The notes below the pieces were generated by a model that did not search any database, was not told the DNA's origin, and was given only the letters and a program-made list of their open reading frames with translations. This document shows positions 1 to 5,530 of a stretch of DNA of 5,530 bases, in pieces. Source of the stretch: Caldisericia bacterium (GTDB lineage: Bacteria; Caldisericota; Caldisericia; B22-G15); the NCBI GenBank assembly GCA_021158845.1, contig JAGGSY010000056.1, positions 1 through 5,530 of the forward strand, read 5' to 3'. Each line of letters opens with the position of its first letter. Within the stretch, counting starts at the first letter, position 1. A program made the translations under genes and the position numbers.

Positions 1-110
1 GCAATATCCTCTAATATTTTGTAAAACTCTCCACTATCAATTAACTCTTTAATTACTTCTTCTACTGCTTTTTTTATTTCCTTTTTCAATTCGCTCTTGG
101 AAATTGACAT
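1..110 (-). CDS. 5' end of an unidentified gene, cut by the window edge
   Basis: An open frame begins with ATG at 110, behind a strong AGGAGG at ideal spacing, and runs off the window after 36 codons. The visible part reads MSISKSELKKEIKKAVEEV, then continues with a helix-forming, Lys/Glu-rich stretch ending in a GEFYKILEDI segment. The charge pattern suggests an amphipathic alpha helix, possibly a coiled coil; there is no signal peptide or membrane segment. I do not recognise the family and the fragment is too short to assign a function. It lies 35 bases behind the DUF457 gene on the same strand and probably shares its transcript. An in-frame alternative ATG at 140 would add ten residues but lacks a ribosome binding site. 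Confidence 0.7.
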   Translation of the reverse strand, partial: MSISKSELKKEIKKAVEEVIKELIDSGEFYKILEDI

Positions 111-116
111 AACAAT

Positions 117-122
117 CCTCCT
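117..122 (-). promoter_or_regulatory. Shine-Dalgarno deciding the start of the edge gene
   Basis: AGGAGG sits six bases before the ATG at 110-108. Another in-frame ATG at 140-138 would read through this site and has no good ribosome binding site itself, so the start at 110 is preferred. Confidence 0.8.
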
Positions 123-145
123 TGTAATAAAGTTTACCATGGCTT

Positions 146-517
146 TCACTTTAAAAGAAGATAATTTACGAGAAAGAGTGTAAGAAAGAGTAGAGTTAAT
201 AGTCTATCCACAGTTCCTCCTGTTTTAACAAGTCTTAATGAGTATCTCCCTTTTAGTGGCCAGAGAAGGGGGATTGGGGTGTATGTAAAGTAGTCAAGTA
301 TTATATGAGAAAAATATGGAAGAAAGAACAGATTTGAACGAAAGATCGCAAGGATAACGAAAGACGCAAAGAAGGAATGGGTTATTCCTCTGTGTTTTTT
401 CCATTTTATGTCTATATCTGGAAGGAGAGAGATGAGTGAGTAGAGAAAGACCGAAGGGTCTTTTCTTATAAAGGAAAGAAGCAAAAGTGAAAAACTATAA
501 TGCGTCGCCAGCGTCAT
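146..517 (-). CDS. Small YdjM-like (DUF457) membrane-bound putative metal-dependent hydrolase
   Basis: This 123-residue, very hydrophobic protein matches the YdjM/DUF457 family of inner-membrane, putative metal-dependent hydrolases. The conserved polar motifs are His6 in ATHYS, LLPDID at 31-36, HRGITHS at 42-48, and SHIILDYFT at 70-78, followed by LLWPLKGRYS at 84-93. These His and Asp residues are the presumed metal ligands of the family. Hydrophobic segments at about 8-16, 23-34, 48-75 and 105-122 suggest three or four membrane passes. The protein is somewhat shorter than most relatives, but the main motifs are present. The substrate is unknown. The ATG at 517 keeps the N-terminal His motif, and an in-frame stop lies about 45 bases upstream with no better start between. 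No Shine-Dalgarno precedes it; a TATAAT ends seven bases before the ATG, suggesting a leaderless message. It ends in TGA and is followed 35 bases later by another gene on the same strand, probably co-transcribed. Confidence 0.8.
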   Translation of the reverse strand: MTLATHYSFSLLLLSFIRKDPSVFLYSLISLLPDIDIKWKKHRGITHSFFASFVILAIFRSNLFFLPYFSHIILDYFTYTPIPLLWPLKGRYSLRLVKTGGTVDRLLTLLFLTLFLVNYLLLK

Positions 518-524
518 CCACTTA

Positions 525-553
525 ATTATACACGCTTTAAAAGAGGAGGGAAA
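525..553 (-). promoter_or_regulatory. Putative sigma-70-type promoter of the DUF457 gene
   Basis: A perfect TATAAT lies at 530-525 on the minus strand. Seventeen bases upstream the -35 position reads TTTCCC, only a partial match to TTGACA, so recognition would rest mainly on the -10 box. The seven bases after TATAAT lead directly to the ATG of the DUF457 gene, putting the predicted transcript start at 518-517. A chance TATAAT in AT-rich DNA cannot be excluded, but it lies in the widest intergenic gap of the window. Confidence 0.45.
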
Positions 554-567
554 TTGTGTTTAAGTAA

Positions 568-594
568 TTCTTAAGTATTAAAAAGGCTTAAGAA
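568..594. repeat. Exact 8-bp inverted repeat across the DUF72 stop codon
   Basis: TTCTTAAG at 568-575 and CTTAAGAA at 587-594 are perfect reverse complements separated by 11 bases. In minus-strand RNA this forms a hairpin covering the last codons and TAA stop of the DUF72 gene. The stem has only two G-C pairs and is not followed by a clean run of U, so it is a poor classical rho-independent terminator. Its place at the operon end, just before a likely promoter, still allows a weak terminator or mRNA-end role. Chance is also possible in AT-rich DNA. Confidence 0.4.
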
Positions 595-1257
595 AGTTTG
601 GGCGTTGTTTAGCATGGAGTGGTTGTTGTTGAAGAAGGCGTAAATTTTTTCAGGGTTCTTTGAGAGGATTATGTCTTTTACTTCTTCAAGTTCCTCCATT
701 GAATAATCATAGGAGTACCAGTTTCCCCTTCCATGAAACCTCAAATAGACCTTTCCATTCACATTAAAGATTAATTTTTCAAAATCTGGCGAGTCTATTG
801 AACAAACAAGGAGATTATTCTTTCTTCCCCACTCCTCAAGATCCATTTTAAACCACTCTTTGTTTCTGAATTCAACTACAATTTTCCCTTTATCAAATCC
901 TTCAAAGAAATCTAAGAGTCTTTTCTCTTTATCTGGTCCAAAGGATGGGGGAAGTTGGAATAGATAAAAATCTATAATTTCATCCATTGGTTTGAATAGA
1001 TCAAGGAATTTAAGGAAACTTTCCTTCGCCTCCTCATTCATCTTGAATCTGTGGGTTACAAGTCTATTCACCTTTATGGACCACCTTAGATTCTTTCCTC
1101 TCCTCTCCCATCCCTTTATCTGGTTCTTAAATGGAAATCTGTAAAATGATGCATTAAGCTCTACAGCATTTAAATTGCTGTTTTCAACATACCATGTTAA
1201 ATTCTTTCCCTTGTTCCATGGATACATCCAACCGGATGTCCCAACAAATACTTCCAT
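571..1257 (-). CDS. DUF72 (YecE-like) TIM-barrel protein
   Basis: The 228-residue protein belongs to the DUF72/YecE family, whose fold is a TIM barrel and whose biochemical role is not established. Family hallmarks appear in order: GTSGW at 6-10, ELNASFYRFP at 33-42, IKVNRLVTH at 61-69, FQLPPSF at 100-106, VVEFRNKEW at 127-135, YLRFHGR at 171-177, and FFNNN at 198-202 near the C terminus. Length is only slightly shorter than usual, and no motif is missing. It is soluble with no signal peptide, so probably cytoplasmic. The start lies seven bases after the aminotransferase TAA stop. An AGGAG at 1274-1270 precedes the ATG but is 12 bases away, longer than optimal, so translation may depend partly on coupling. 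It appears to be the last gene of the khpB-mnmE-apgM-aminotransferase operon; the inverted repeat across its stop codon may mark the end. Confidence 0.9.
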   Translation of the reverse strand: MEVFVGTSGWMYPWNKGKNLTWYVENSNLNAVELNASFYRFPFKNQIKGWERRGKNLRWSIKVNRLVTHRFKMNEEAKESFLKFLDLFKPMDEIIDFYLFQLPPSFGPDKEKRLLDFFEGFDKGKIVVEFRNKEWFKMDLEEWGRKNNLLVCSIDSPDFEKLIFNVNGKVYLRFHGRGNWYSYDYSMEELEEVKDIILSKNPEKIYAFFNNNHSMLNNAQTFLSLFNT

Positions 1258-1264
1258 TTCTTTT

Positions 1265-2416
1265 TTACACTCCTGAATTGAGCCTTAAATTTATAAACTT
1301 CTTTACACCAGAACCCAAATCAAACTTATAGCCCAGGCTATAAAGTGTGGATTCAACAGAAGCCACTGTTACAAGAAGATCGTTTGAGTTTATATAGCCC
1401 ATATGTCCAATTCTAAAGGCTTTACCCTTTAAATCTCCCTGAATAGATGCAATCTCCACATTGTATTTCTCCCTTGATACCCTTACTATTTCCTCTCCAT
1501 TTATTCCCTCTGGAGAGAAGACAGCAGTGACACATGGAGATGAATCTTCGTCATTTGCAACAAATTTAAGACCAATTTCTTTTAAGGACTCTCTTACAAG
1601 TTTTTTGTATATCCTGTGTCTTTCATAAGTTTTTTCAAAACCTTCTTCCAATAAAATATTTAATGCCTCTCTTAATCCAAAGAGAGTGCTTACTGGAAAG
1701 GTTGTAAATGGTTGACCTATATCACCCTTTGCTTTAAGATTTTTGATTCCAAAATAGTATGAATCATCTTTTCCTAAGGCAAAATCAAGTGCTCTTTTGC
1801 TTACCCCAACTATTCCAATTCCTGGAGGAGACATAAGTCCTTTCTGAGATGCTCCTACAACTACATCTATTCCCCACTCCCTCATATCAATTTTAAGGAT
1901 TCCCATTGAACTTACAGCATCCACTATTATAAACATGTCAGAAACTTTTCTTACAGCATCCACTATCTCTTTCAAAGGATTTGCAACAGCTGTTGAAGTC
2001 TCGTTATGGGTCAAAAAGAGTGCCTTTGCATCCTTCTCCTTTTTGATGAAATTTACAACCTCTTCTGGTTTTACTGCTCTCCCATATGGAATCTTGAGTT
2101 TAACTGCATCCCTTCCAAAGGAAAGATTAATTCTGAAGAACCTATCTCCAAAAAATCCGGTATCAACAACTATAACCTTATCACCTCTGTTTGTGAAGTT
2201 TTGAACAGCAAGTTCCATTGCACCTGTTCCAGAAGAGGGGATTAAGAAGATATCTCCATCAGGATTTATCAGTTTCTTTAAGATTTCCCTTGTCTCTGTG
2301 AATATCTTTTTAAACAAAGGACCTCTATGGTTTATCATTGGATGAGTCATGGCAGCGATAACTCTTGGAGGGAGTGGAGTTGGTCCTGGTATCATCAAGA
2401 ATTCTTTGTCAATCAT
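1265..2416 (-). CDS. Class V PLP-dependent aminotransferase (alanine-glyoxylate / serine-pyruvate type)
   Basis: The 383-residue protein (counted from the ATG at 2416) is a fold-type I, pyridoxal-phosphate-dependent transaminase of class V. It is close in pattern to alanine-glyoxylate and serine-pyruvate/serine-glyoxylate aminotransferases and to the so-called soluble hydrogenase 42-kDa subunit family. Visible landmarks are the N-terminal IPGPTPLPP (9-17), the cofactor phosphate region SSGTGAME (61-68), THNETSTA (136-143), Asp166 in VDAVSSMG (165-172; contacts the PLP ring nitrogen), and GASQKGLMSPPG (188-199) with Schiff-base Lys192. FRIGHMG (334-340) carries Arg335, expected to bind the substrate carboxylate. 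Length is typical. The exact amino donor and acceptor cannot be read from the sequence; the phosphoglycerate mutase next door makes a role in serine, glycine or alanine metabolism plausible but unproven. A longer form starting at 2437 would add seven residues and overlap apgM by 11 bases, but the Shine-Dalgarno position argues against it. Confidence 0.9.
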   Translation of the reverse strand: MIDKEFLMIPGPTPLPPRVIAAMTHPMINHRGPLFKKIFTETREILKKLINPDGDIFLIPSSGTGAMELAVQNFTNRGDKVIVVDTGFFGDRFFRINLSFGRDAVKLKIPYGRAVKPEEVVNFIKKEKDAKALFLTHNETSTAVANPLKEIVDAVRKVSDMFIIVDAVSSMGILKIDMREWGIDVVVGASQKGLMSPPGIGIVGVSKRALDFALGKDDSYYFGIKNLKAKGDIGQPFTTFPVSTLFGLREALNILLEEGFEKTYERHRIYKKLVRESLKEIGLKFVANDEDSSPCVTAVFSPEGINGEEIVRVSREKYNVEIASIQGDLKGKAFRIGHMGYINSNDLLVTVASVESTLYSLGYKFDLGSGVKKFINLRLNSGV

Positions 2417-2422
2417 AACTAA

Positions 2423-2428
2423 CCTCCT
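2423..2428 (-). promoter_or_regulatory. Shine-Dalgarno deciding the aminotransferase start
   Basis: AGGAGG lies six bases before the ATG at 2416 and shares bases with the apgM TAG stop (2429-2427). The upstream in-frame ATG at 2437 would place this site inside the coding sequence and has no comparable site of its own, so translation should begin at 2416. The junction TAGGAGGTTA is identical over ten bases to the one between mnmE and apgM. Confidence 0.85.
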
Positions 2429-3656
2429 ATGCTCCATATTTTTTTAGTCTTCTTGCATGGGCAAGAAGGAGAGGCATCAAGTTTACCCCTTTAATTATAC
2501 CCAATTCTCCCTTTAAACATTCTCTTTCAGTAAATCTATTGGATAGTCCTCCAAATACATATGGGGAGTGTATTAGAACTGGAACTGGATGGAATGAATG
2601 AGATTTCATCTTTGATGGAGTGGAGTGATCACCTGTTATGGAAACTACATCAAACCCAAGGGAGAGAATCTCTGGTAAAATATTGTCAAACTCCTCAATT
2701 ATATGAATCTTTTTCTCAAAATTTCCATCCTCTCCATATGAATCTGTTTTTTTGATATGGAAGTATATAAAATCAAAATCTTTATAAACCTTTTTTAATA
2801 CCTTAAGTTCCTCCTCTATTGAAAAACCAGATACAGGAACAATCTCCATTCCAACGAGTCTTGAGAGACCTTTATACATGGGGTATGTGGCAATACAACC
2901 TGCCTTAAGTTTATAAACTTCAGGAAATTTAGGAATGTTTGGGACAGTTGAGTATCCTCTTAAAAGAAGGTAGTTTGCCTTCTCTCCCTTAAGAATCTCC
3001 TTCACTTCTCTTAAAAATTTCTTTAAAATCTCTGATACCCTTTCTGCTTCATCTGTGAGTGGTTCTGGGGGAATTACCTCCTCGCCCACCATCTGAGGGT
3101 CAGTTTCTTTAATCATAGCCATTTTTTCATTAACCTTATCTTTAAACCTTAAGATTAAAGCAGACCTGTATTCCATTGCTGGTTCCATTATTATTTGAAC
3201 TCCATCAATTTCCTTTATCCTCTCAGTTATTTTTCTTGTGAGTCTTCTGTTCTCCTCAGTGGGAATTCTTCCTGCCCTCCTATCTAAAACAACTATCCTT
3301 CCATTCTCCTCTTTTACAGTTGCATAATTTGTTCTTATAGCTATATCCCTATCAGTTACATCAAGCCCAATTCCCAGTGCCTCAAGAAGACCTCTTCCAA
3401 TCTCCCACTTTATGGGATCATAACCAAATATGGATAGGTGTCCTGGACCACTTCCAGGAGATATTCCCGGTAAGACAGGAATGTGAAGTCCTGTTGCGCT
3501 TCTCTTCACAAGTTTATCAAGGTTTGGAGTTTTACTAATTTCAAGCTCACTCTTTTCATCCTTCACCGGAAGGCCACCAAGTCCATCCAACACAATGAGA
3601 ATAATCTTTGTCTCGTTTCTCTCCACAAGTTCACTTATTAATTTTTGTTCATCCAT
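2427..3656 (-). CDS. apgM: 2,3-bisphosphoglycerate-independent phosphoglycerate mutase, archaeal type (ApgM)
   Basis: This enzyme interconverts 3-phosphoglycerate and 2-phosphoglycerate in glycolysis and gluconeogenesis through a phosphoserine intermediate. It belongs to the alkaline-phosphatase superfamily, and its 409 residues match the ApgM family. Asp24 lies in LDGLGG (23-28). The catalytic serine is probably Ser69 in PGSGPGHL (67-74), which lines up with the GNSEVGH motif of ordinary iPGM. Near the C terminus are HIKKTD (300-305, Asp305), GDHSTP (342-347, Asp343 and His344) and SFHPVPV (354-360, His356). These match the two-metal ligands of the family except one: the usual His four residues after Asp305 (GHDG) is Glu309 (GEDG). 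The substrate-binding domain lies between about 80 and 285. A related subfamily was annotated as proposed homoserine kinase, but the length and N-terminal pattern favour ApgM. The start is supported by a perfect Shine-Dalgarno; the TAG stop overlaps the next gene's ribosome binding site. Confidence 0.9.
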   Translation of the reverse strand: MDEQKLISELVERNETKIILIVLDGLGGLPVKDEKSELEISKTPNLDKLVKRSATGLHIPVLPGISPGSGPGHLSIFGYDPIKWEIGRGLLEALGIGLDVTDRDIAIRTNYATVKEENGRIVVLDRRAGRIPTEENRRLTRKITERIKEIDGVQIIMEPAMEYRSALILRFKDKVNEKMAMIKETDPQMVGEEVIPPEPLTDEAERVSEILKKFLREVKEILKGEKANYLLLRGYSTVPNIPKFPEVYKLKAGCIATYPMYKGLSRLVGMEIVPVSGFSIEEELKVLKKVYKDFDFIYFHIKKTDSYGEDGNFEKKIHIIEEFDNILPEILSLGFDVVSITGDHSTPSKMKSHSFHPVPVLIHSPYVFGGLSNRFTERECLKGELGIIKGVNLMPLLLAHARRLKKYGA

Positions 3657-3661
3657 TTTAA

Positions 3662-3667
3662 CCTCCT
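3662..3667 (-). promoter_or_regulatory. Shine-Dalgarno of apgM fused to the mnmE stop codon
   Basis: A perfect AGGAGG sits five bases before the apgM ATG. It shares bases with the TAG stop of mnmE (3668-3666), giving the junction TAGGAGGTTAAAATG. This confirms the start at 3656 and suggests that ribosomes ending on mnmE can re-initiate on apgM. Confidence 0.85.
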
Positions 3668-5009
3668 ATTTTCCTATGCAGAATCTACTGAATATCTCTT
3701 TTGTTACATCAGGATCAAACTCCTCTCCCACAAGAAGTTTCAACTTTCTTATTGCCTCCCCAATCTCTATGGAGACTTCATCAATGGTTAGGGTCTCTTT
3801 TAATGACGCTTCAAGATTCCTTAATACTTCGGTAAGAATGTTCTTTTCCCTTAGAGATATATATAATAATTTTTTTACATTAGGTTTTTTAAATTCATTG
3901 GAAAGTTTATTCTTTAGATTTTCTATACCCTCATGGGTAAGACATGAAATTAACATTGGTTCCTTCCCTGTGAGTTTCGCAATCTCTTCTTTACTTATAA
4001 CAAGGGGAAGGTCCACCTTGTTTATTACAGGAATAAATCTTTTTCTTTTAACCAATGAGACTGCTTTGTAATCTTCTTCTGATAGAGGAATAGAGCCATC
4101 AAACATAAGAATTATTATATCTGCTTTTGATAGTGCTTCCTTACTCTTATCTATAGCCATTCTATCCACTTCATTCTCCACTTTCACAATAACACCTGCA
4201 GTATCCATAAGTTTAAAAGGAATTCCATTTATAAAAATCTTCTCACTTACAATATCCCTTGTTGTTCCCGGCATTCTTGAGACAAGAACTCTCTCCTCCT
4301 TTAAAAGGATGTTAAAGAGTGAAGATTTACCCACATTTGCCTTCCCAAATATTACAAGGTTAACTCCCTCAATAAATCCCTTCTCTCTTTCATACTCTTC
4401 TATCAATTCCTCAATCTCTTTTAAGATTTTCTTAACCTCTTCCTCAACCTCTCTTCTATCTGGTTCCTCCACATCGTTGGGAAAAGAAATTGAGCCTTCA
4501 ATCTGAGAATGAATCCCTGTAAGTTCTTCTATCCATTTCTTAACTCTTTCCGAGATTTCCCCTTCAAGGGTATTTACTGCTGAGTAAAGTTCAAATTCAC
4601 TTTCAGAGAAAACTATTTTATTTATTGCCTCTGCCTTAATGAGGTCAAGTTTTCCAGAAAGGTATGCTCTTTCTGTGAACTCTCCAGGTTTTGAGAGTCT
4701 TGCACCAAGAGAGATAATTTCCGAGAGGATTTTATTCATAAGGACAGGAGATCCAAAGGTCTGGATCTCCACAACATCTTCACCTGTATAAGACTCAGGT
4801 CCTTTAAAGTATATTACTATTGCATCTCCAAGGGATTTTCCCTCCCTGTTCTTTAAAAAAACATGGTGTACTCTTCTTGGAGTAATTTTTCGTTCCCTTT
4901 TCAGTAATTTTGAGACAATTTCAAGGGAACGGGGACCAGAAATTCTTATAACTCCAATCCCACCAAATCCTAAAGGTGTGGAAATGTTTGCTATTGTATC
5001 TGTTTCCAT
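3666..5009 (-). CDS. mnmE: tRNA uridine-5-carboxymethylaminomethyl modification GTPase MnmE
   Basis: MnmE works with MnmG to place a (carboxymethyl)aminomethyl group on wobble U34 of certain tRNAs, using a folate one-carbon unit and GTP hydrolysis. The 447-residue length is normal. The N-terminal folate-binding domain (about 1-118) begins DTIANISTP and contains GEFTERA at 109-115. A helical domain follows and is interrupted by the G domain at about 215-375. GTPase motifs are complete: P-loop GKANVGKSS 222-230 (Asn225 sits where the potassium-binding Asn lies in the family), GTTRD 248-252, DTAG 269-272, NKVD 330-333, and SCL 355-357 as G5. The C terminus is the characteristic FCIGK with Cys444. 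The ATG lies two bases after the khpB stop; only a weak, distant GAAGAG precedes it, so translational coupling is likely. The TAG stop is built into the ribosome binding site of the next gene. The partner mnmG, often nearby, is not in this window. Confidence 0.97.
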   Translation of the reverse strand: METDTIANISTPLGFGGIGVIRISGPRSLEIVSKLLKRERKITPRRVHHVFLKNREGKSLGDAIVIYFKGPESYTGEDVVEIQTFGSPVLMNKILSEIISLGARLSKPGEFTERAYLSGKLDLIKAEAINKIVFSESEFELYSAVNTLEGEISERVKKWIEELTGIHSQIEGSISFPNDVEEPDRREVEEEVKKILKEIEELIEEYEREKGFIEGVNLVIFGKANVGKSSLFNILLKEERVLVSRMPGTTRDIVSEKIFINGIPFKLMDTAGVIVKVENEVDRMAIDKSKEALSKADIIILMFDGSIPLSEEDYKAVSLVKRKRFIPVINKVDLPLVISKEEIAKLTGKEPMLISCLTHEGIENLKNKLSNEFKKPNVKKLLYISLREKNILTEVLRNLEASLKETLTIDEVSIEIGEAIRKLKLLVGEEFDPDVTKEIFSRFCIGK

Positions 5010-5011
5010 CT

Positions 5012-5512
5012 TTAGGATTTTCTCTTCAGGGCAACAACTACTCTCCTATTTGGCTCCTTTCCTATGGAGTATGTGTAAACAGATGGGTGATTTGCAAGGG
5101 TCGTGTGAATTATCTTTCTTGCCATGGCACTCATTGGTTGAAGTACCTGATCTTCTCCTGTTTTCTTTGCCCTTATGGCAGTTTCTATTGCAAGGTTTTT
5201 AAGGTAATCAATCTGTTTTCTCTTGTATCCACCAATATCAAGTATAAAGAGTCTTTTATCGTTGAACTTTCTGTGAATTATTGCATTCAATAGATACTGG
5301 AGCGATGCAAGAACCTTTCCCTGTTTACCAATGTACAAGGCTTGTTTTTCTTTGTTGGAGAGTTGAACATTGATGTAAACTTCTGTGTCCCTTTCCCTTA
5401 TCTCAAAGGATGCCTTTTCTCCAAGCTTCTCAAATATAAATGAAAGGATTCCTTTAACAATCTTTGAGGAGTCTTTCTCCTTTCCTGTAAGGTAAAAAAA
5501 TTTGTATTTCAT
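5012..5512 (-). CDS. khpB: KhpB/Jag-type KH-R3H RNA-binding protein
   Basis: This 166-residue cytoplasmic protein has the two domains that define KhpB (also called Jag, EloR or SpoIIIJ-associated protein). A KH domain spans about residues 30-95, with the RNA-gripping loop visible as GKQG at 62-65. An R3H domain lies at about 105-166, with the signature Arg132-x3-His136 followed by the typical NHPSVYTYSIG stretch. In Gram-positive bacteria KhpB pairs with KhpA and binds many mRNAs and small RNAs, affecting cell elongation; that role is family knowledge. The N-terminal Jag_N domain found in many homologues is absent or reduced: only about 15 residues precede the first KH-like helix. There is no strong Shine-Dalgarno before the ATG, which fits translation coupled to an upstream gene ending a base or so away. 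The stop is two bases before the mnmE start, as expected for the common khpB-mnmE pair. Confidence 0.9.
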   Translation of the reverse strand: MKYKFFYLTGKEKDSSKIVKGILSFIFEKLGEKASFEIRERDTEVYINVQLSNKEKQALYIGKQGKVLASLQYLLNAIIHRKFNDKRLFILDIGGYKRKQIDYLKNLAIETAIRAKKTGEDQVLQPMSAMARKIIHTTLANHPSVYTYSIGKEPNRRVVVALKRKS

Positions 5513-5513
5513 C

Positions 5514-5530
5514 TTACTTTTTCTTTGGTT
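5514..5530 (-). CDS. Possible 3' end of an upstream gene, perhaps yidC
   Basis: Read on the minus strand, one frame gives Pro-Lys-Lys-Lys followed by a TAA stop at 5516-5514, one base before the khpB start codon. A basic lysine-rich tail is common at the C terminus of the membrane insertase YidC, and yidC is the usual gene in front of khpB/jag. Only four codons are visible, so the identity rests on gene-order knowledge and is an inference. A competing frame would end in a TGA overlapping the khpB ATG (TGA at 5511-5509), so even the frame is not certain. Confidence 0.3.

Noticed and set aside
541..567. Plus-strand GAGGAGGG followed by GTG, resembling a ribosome binding site and start
   Set aside because: The frame from that GTG (556) stops after three codons, so it cannot encode a gene.
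568..594. Calling the inverted repeat a firm rho-independent terminator
   Set aside because: The stem has only two G-C pairs and no U run follows it, so it is listed only as a repeat with a possible role.
1935..2245. Two overlapping plus-strand open frames opposite the aminotransferase
   Set aside because: They are antisense to the conserved PLP-binding core of the aminotransferase and show no family motif.
2561..2755. A 64-codon plus-strand open frame opposite apgM
   Set aside because: It mirrors the conserved C-terminal metal-binding region of ApgM and shows nothing of its own.
3595..4071. A 158-codon plus-strand open frame
   Set aside because: It lies opposite mnmE, whose GTPase motifs and FCIGK end are unmistakable. 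The plus-strand translation is Ser/Phe-rich without recognisable motifs, as expected of an antisense shadow.
4976..5293. Plus-strand open frames of 105 and 74 codons across the khpB-mnmE junction
   Set aside because: They overlap each other in different frames, are Cys/Leu/Phe-rich without motifs, and lie opposite the conserved R3H domain of KhpB. They have no plausible independent support.
1..5530. A hidden defence system, mobile element, CRISPR array or RNA gene
   Set aside because: Reading both strands showed no direct-repeat arrays, transposase or integrase motifs, tRNA-like arms or rRNA-like sequence. Nearly all bases are explained by conserved housekeeping-type coding sequence.

Overview
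The window looks like part of a bacterial chromosome from an AT-rich, lysine/glutamate/isoleucine-rich and probably thermophilic lineage. It is bacterial because it carries a KhpB (Jag)-type KH-R3H RNA-binding protein directly followed by MnmE, a pair usually found behind yidC near the bacterial replication origin. The phosphoglycerate mutase is the archaeal-type ApgM, which many thermophilic and deep-branching bacteria carry. I cannot name the phylum; Thermotogota-, Dictyoglomota-, Caldisericota- or WOR-3-like groups are guesses from style only.

Every supported gene lies on the minus strand, so transcription runs from high to low coordinates. In that order: a possible last few codons of an upstream gene (5530-5514, position suggests yidC); khpB (5512-5012); mnmE (5009-3666); apgM (3656-2427); a class V aminotransferase (2416-1265); a DUF72/YecE-like protein (1257-571); a 53-base gap with an exact inverted repeat and a TATAAT box; a small YdjM-like (DUF457) membrane protein (517-146); and the 5' end of an unidentified gene (110 to the window edge). 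From khpB to the DUF72 gene the gaps are 2 to 10 bases, so these five genes very probably form one operon. Its promoter is outside the window.

The operon joins RNA-related functions (KhpB, MnmE tRNA wobble-uridine modification) with central metabolism (ApgM interconverts 3- and 2-phosphoglycerate; the aminotransferase may act on serine, alanine or glyoxylate). The link may be only co-expression of housekeeping genes. The DUF457 gene appears to start a new transcription unit: it lacks a Shine-Dalgarno sequence and its ATG falls where a TATAAT box would place the transcript start, suggesting a leaderless mRNA.

I found no rRNA, tRNA, CRISPR array, insertion sequence or phage gene, and no convincing new multi-gene system. 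No gene-free stretch exceeds 53 bases. The observations most worth checking are the His-to-Glu change at a predicted metal-ligand position of ApgM, the possible leaderless DUF457 gene, the N-terminally reduced KhpB, and the repeated stop/Shine-Dalgarno fusion TAGGAGGTTA at two gene junctions.
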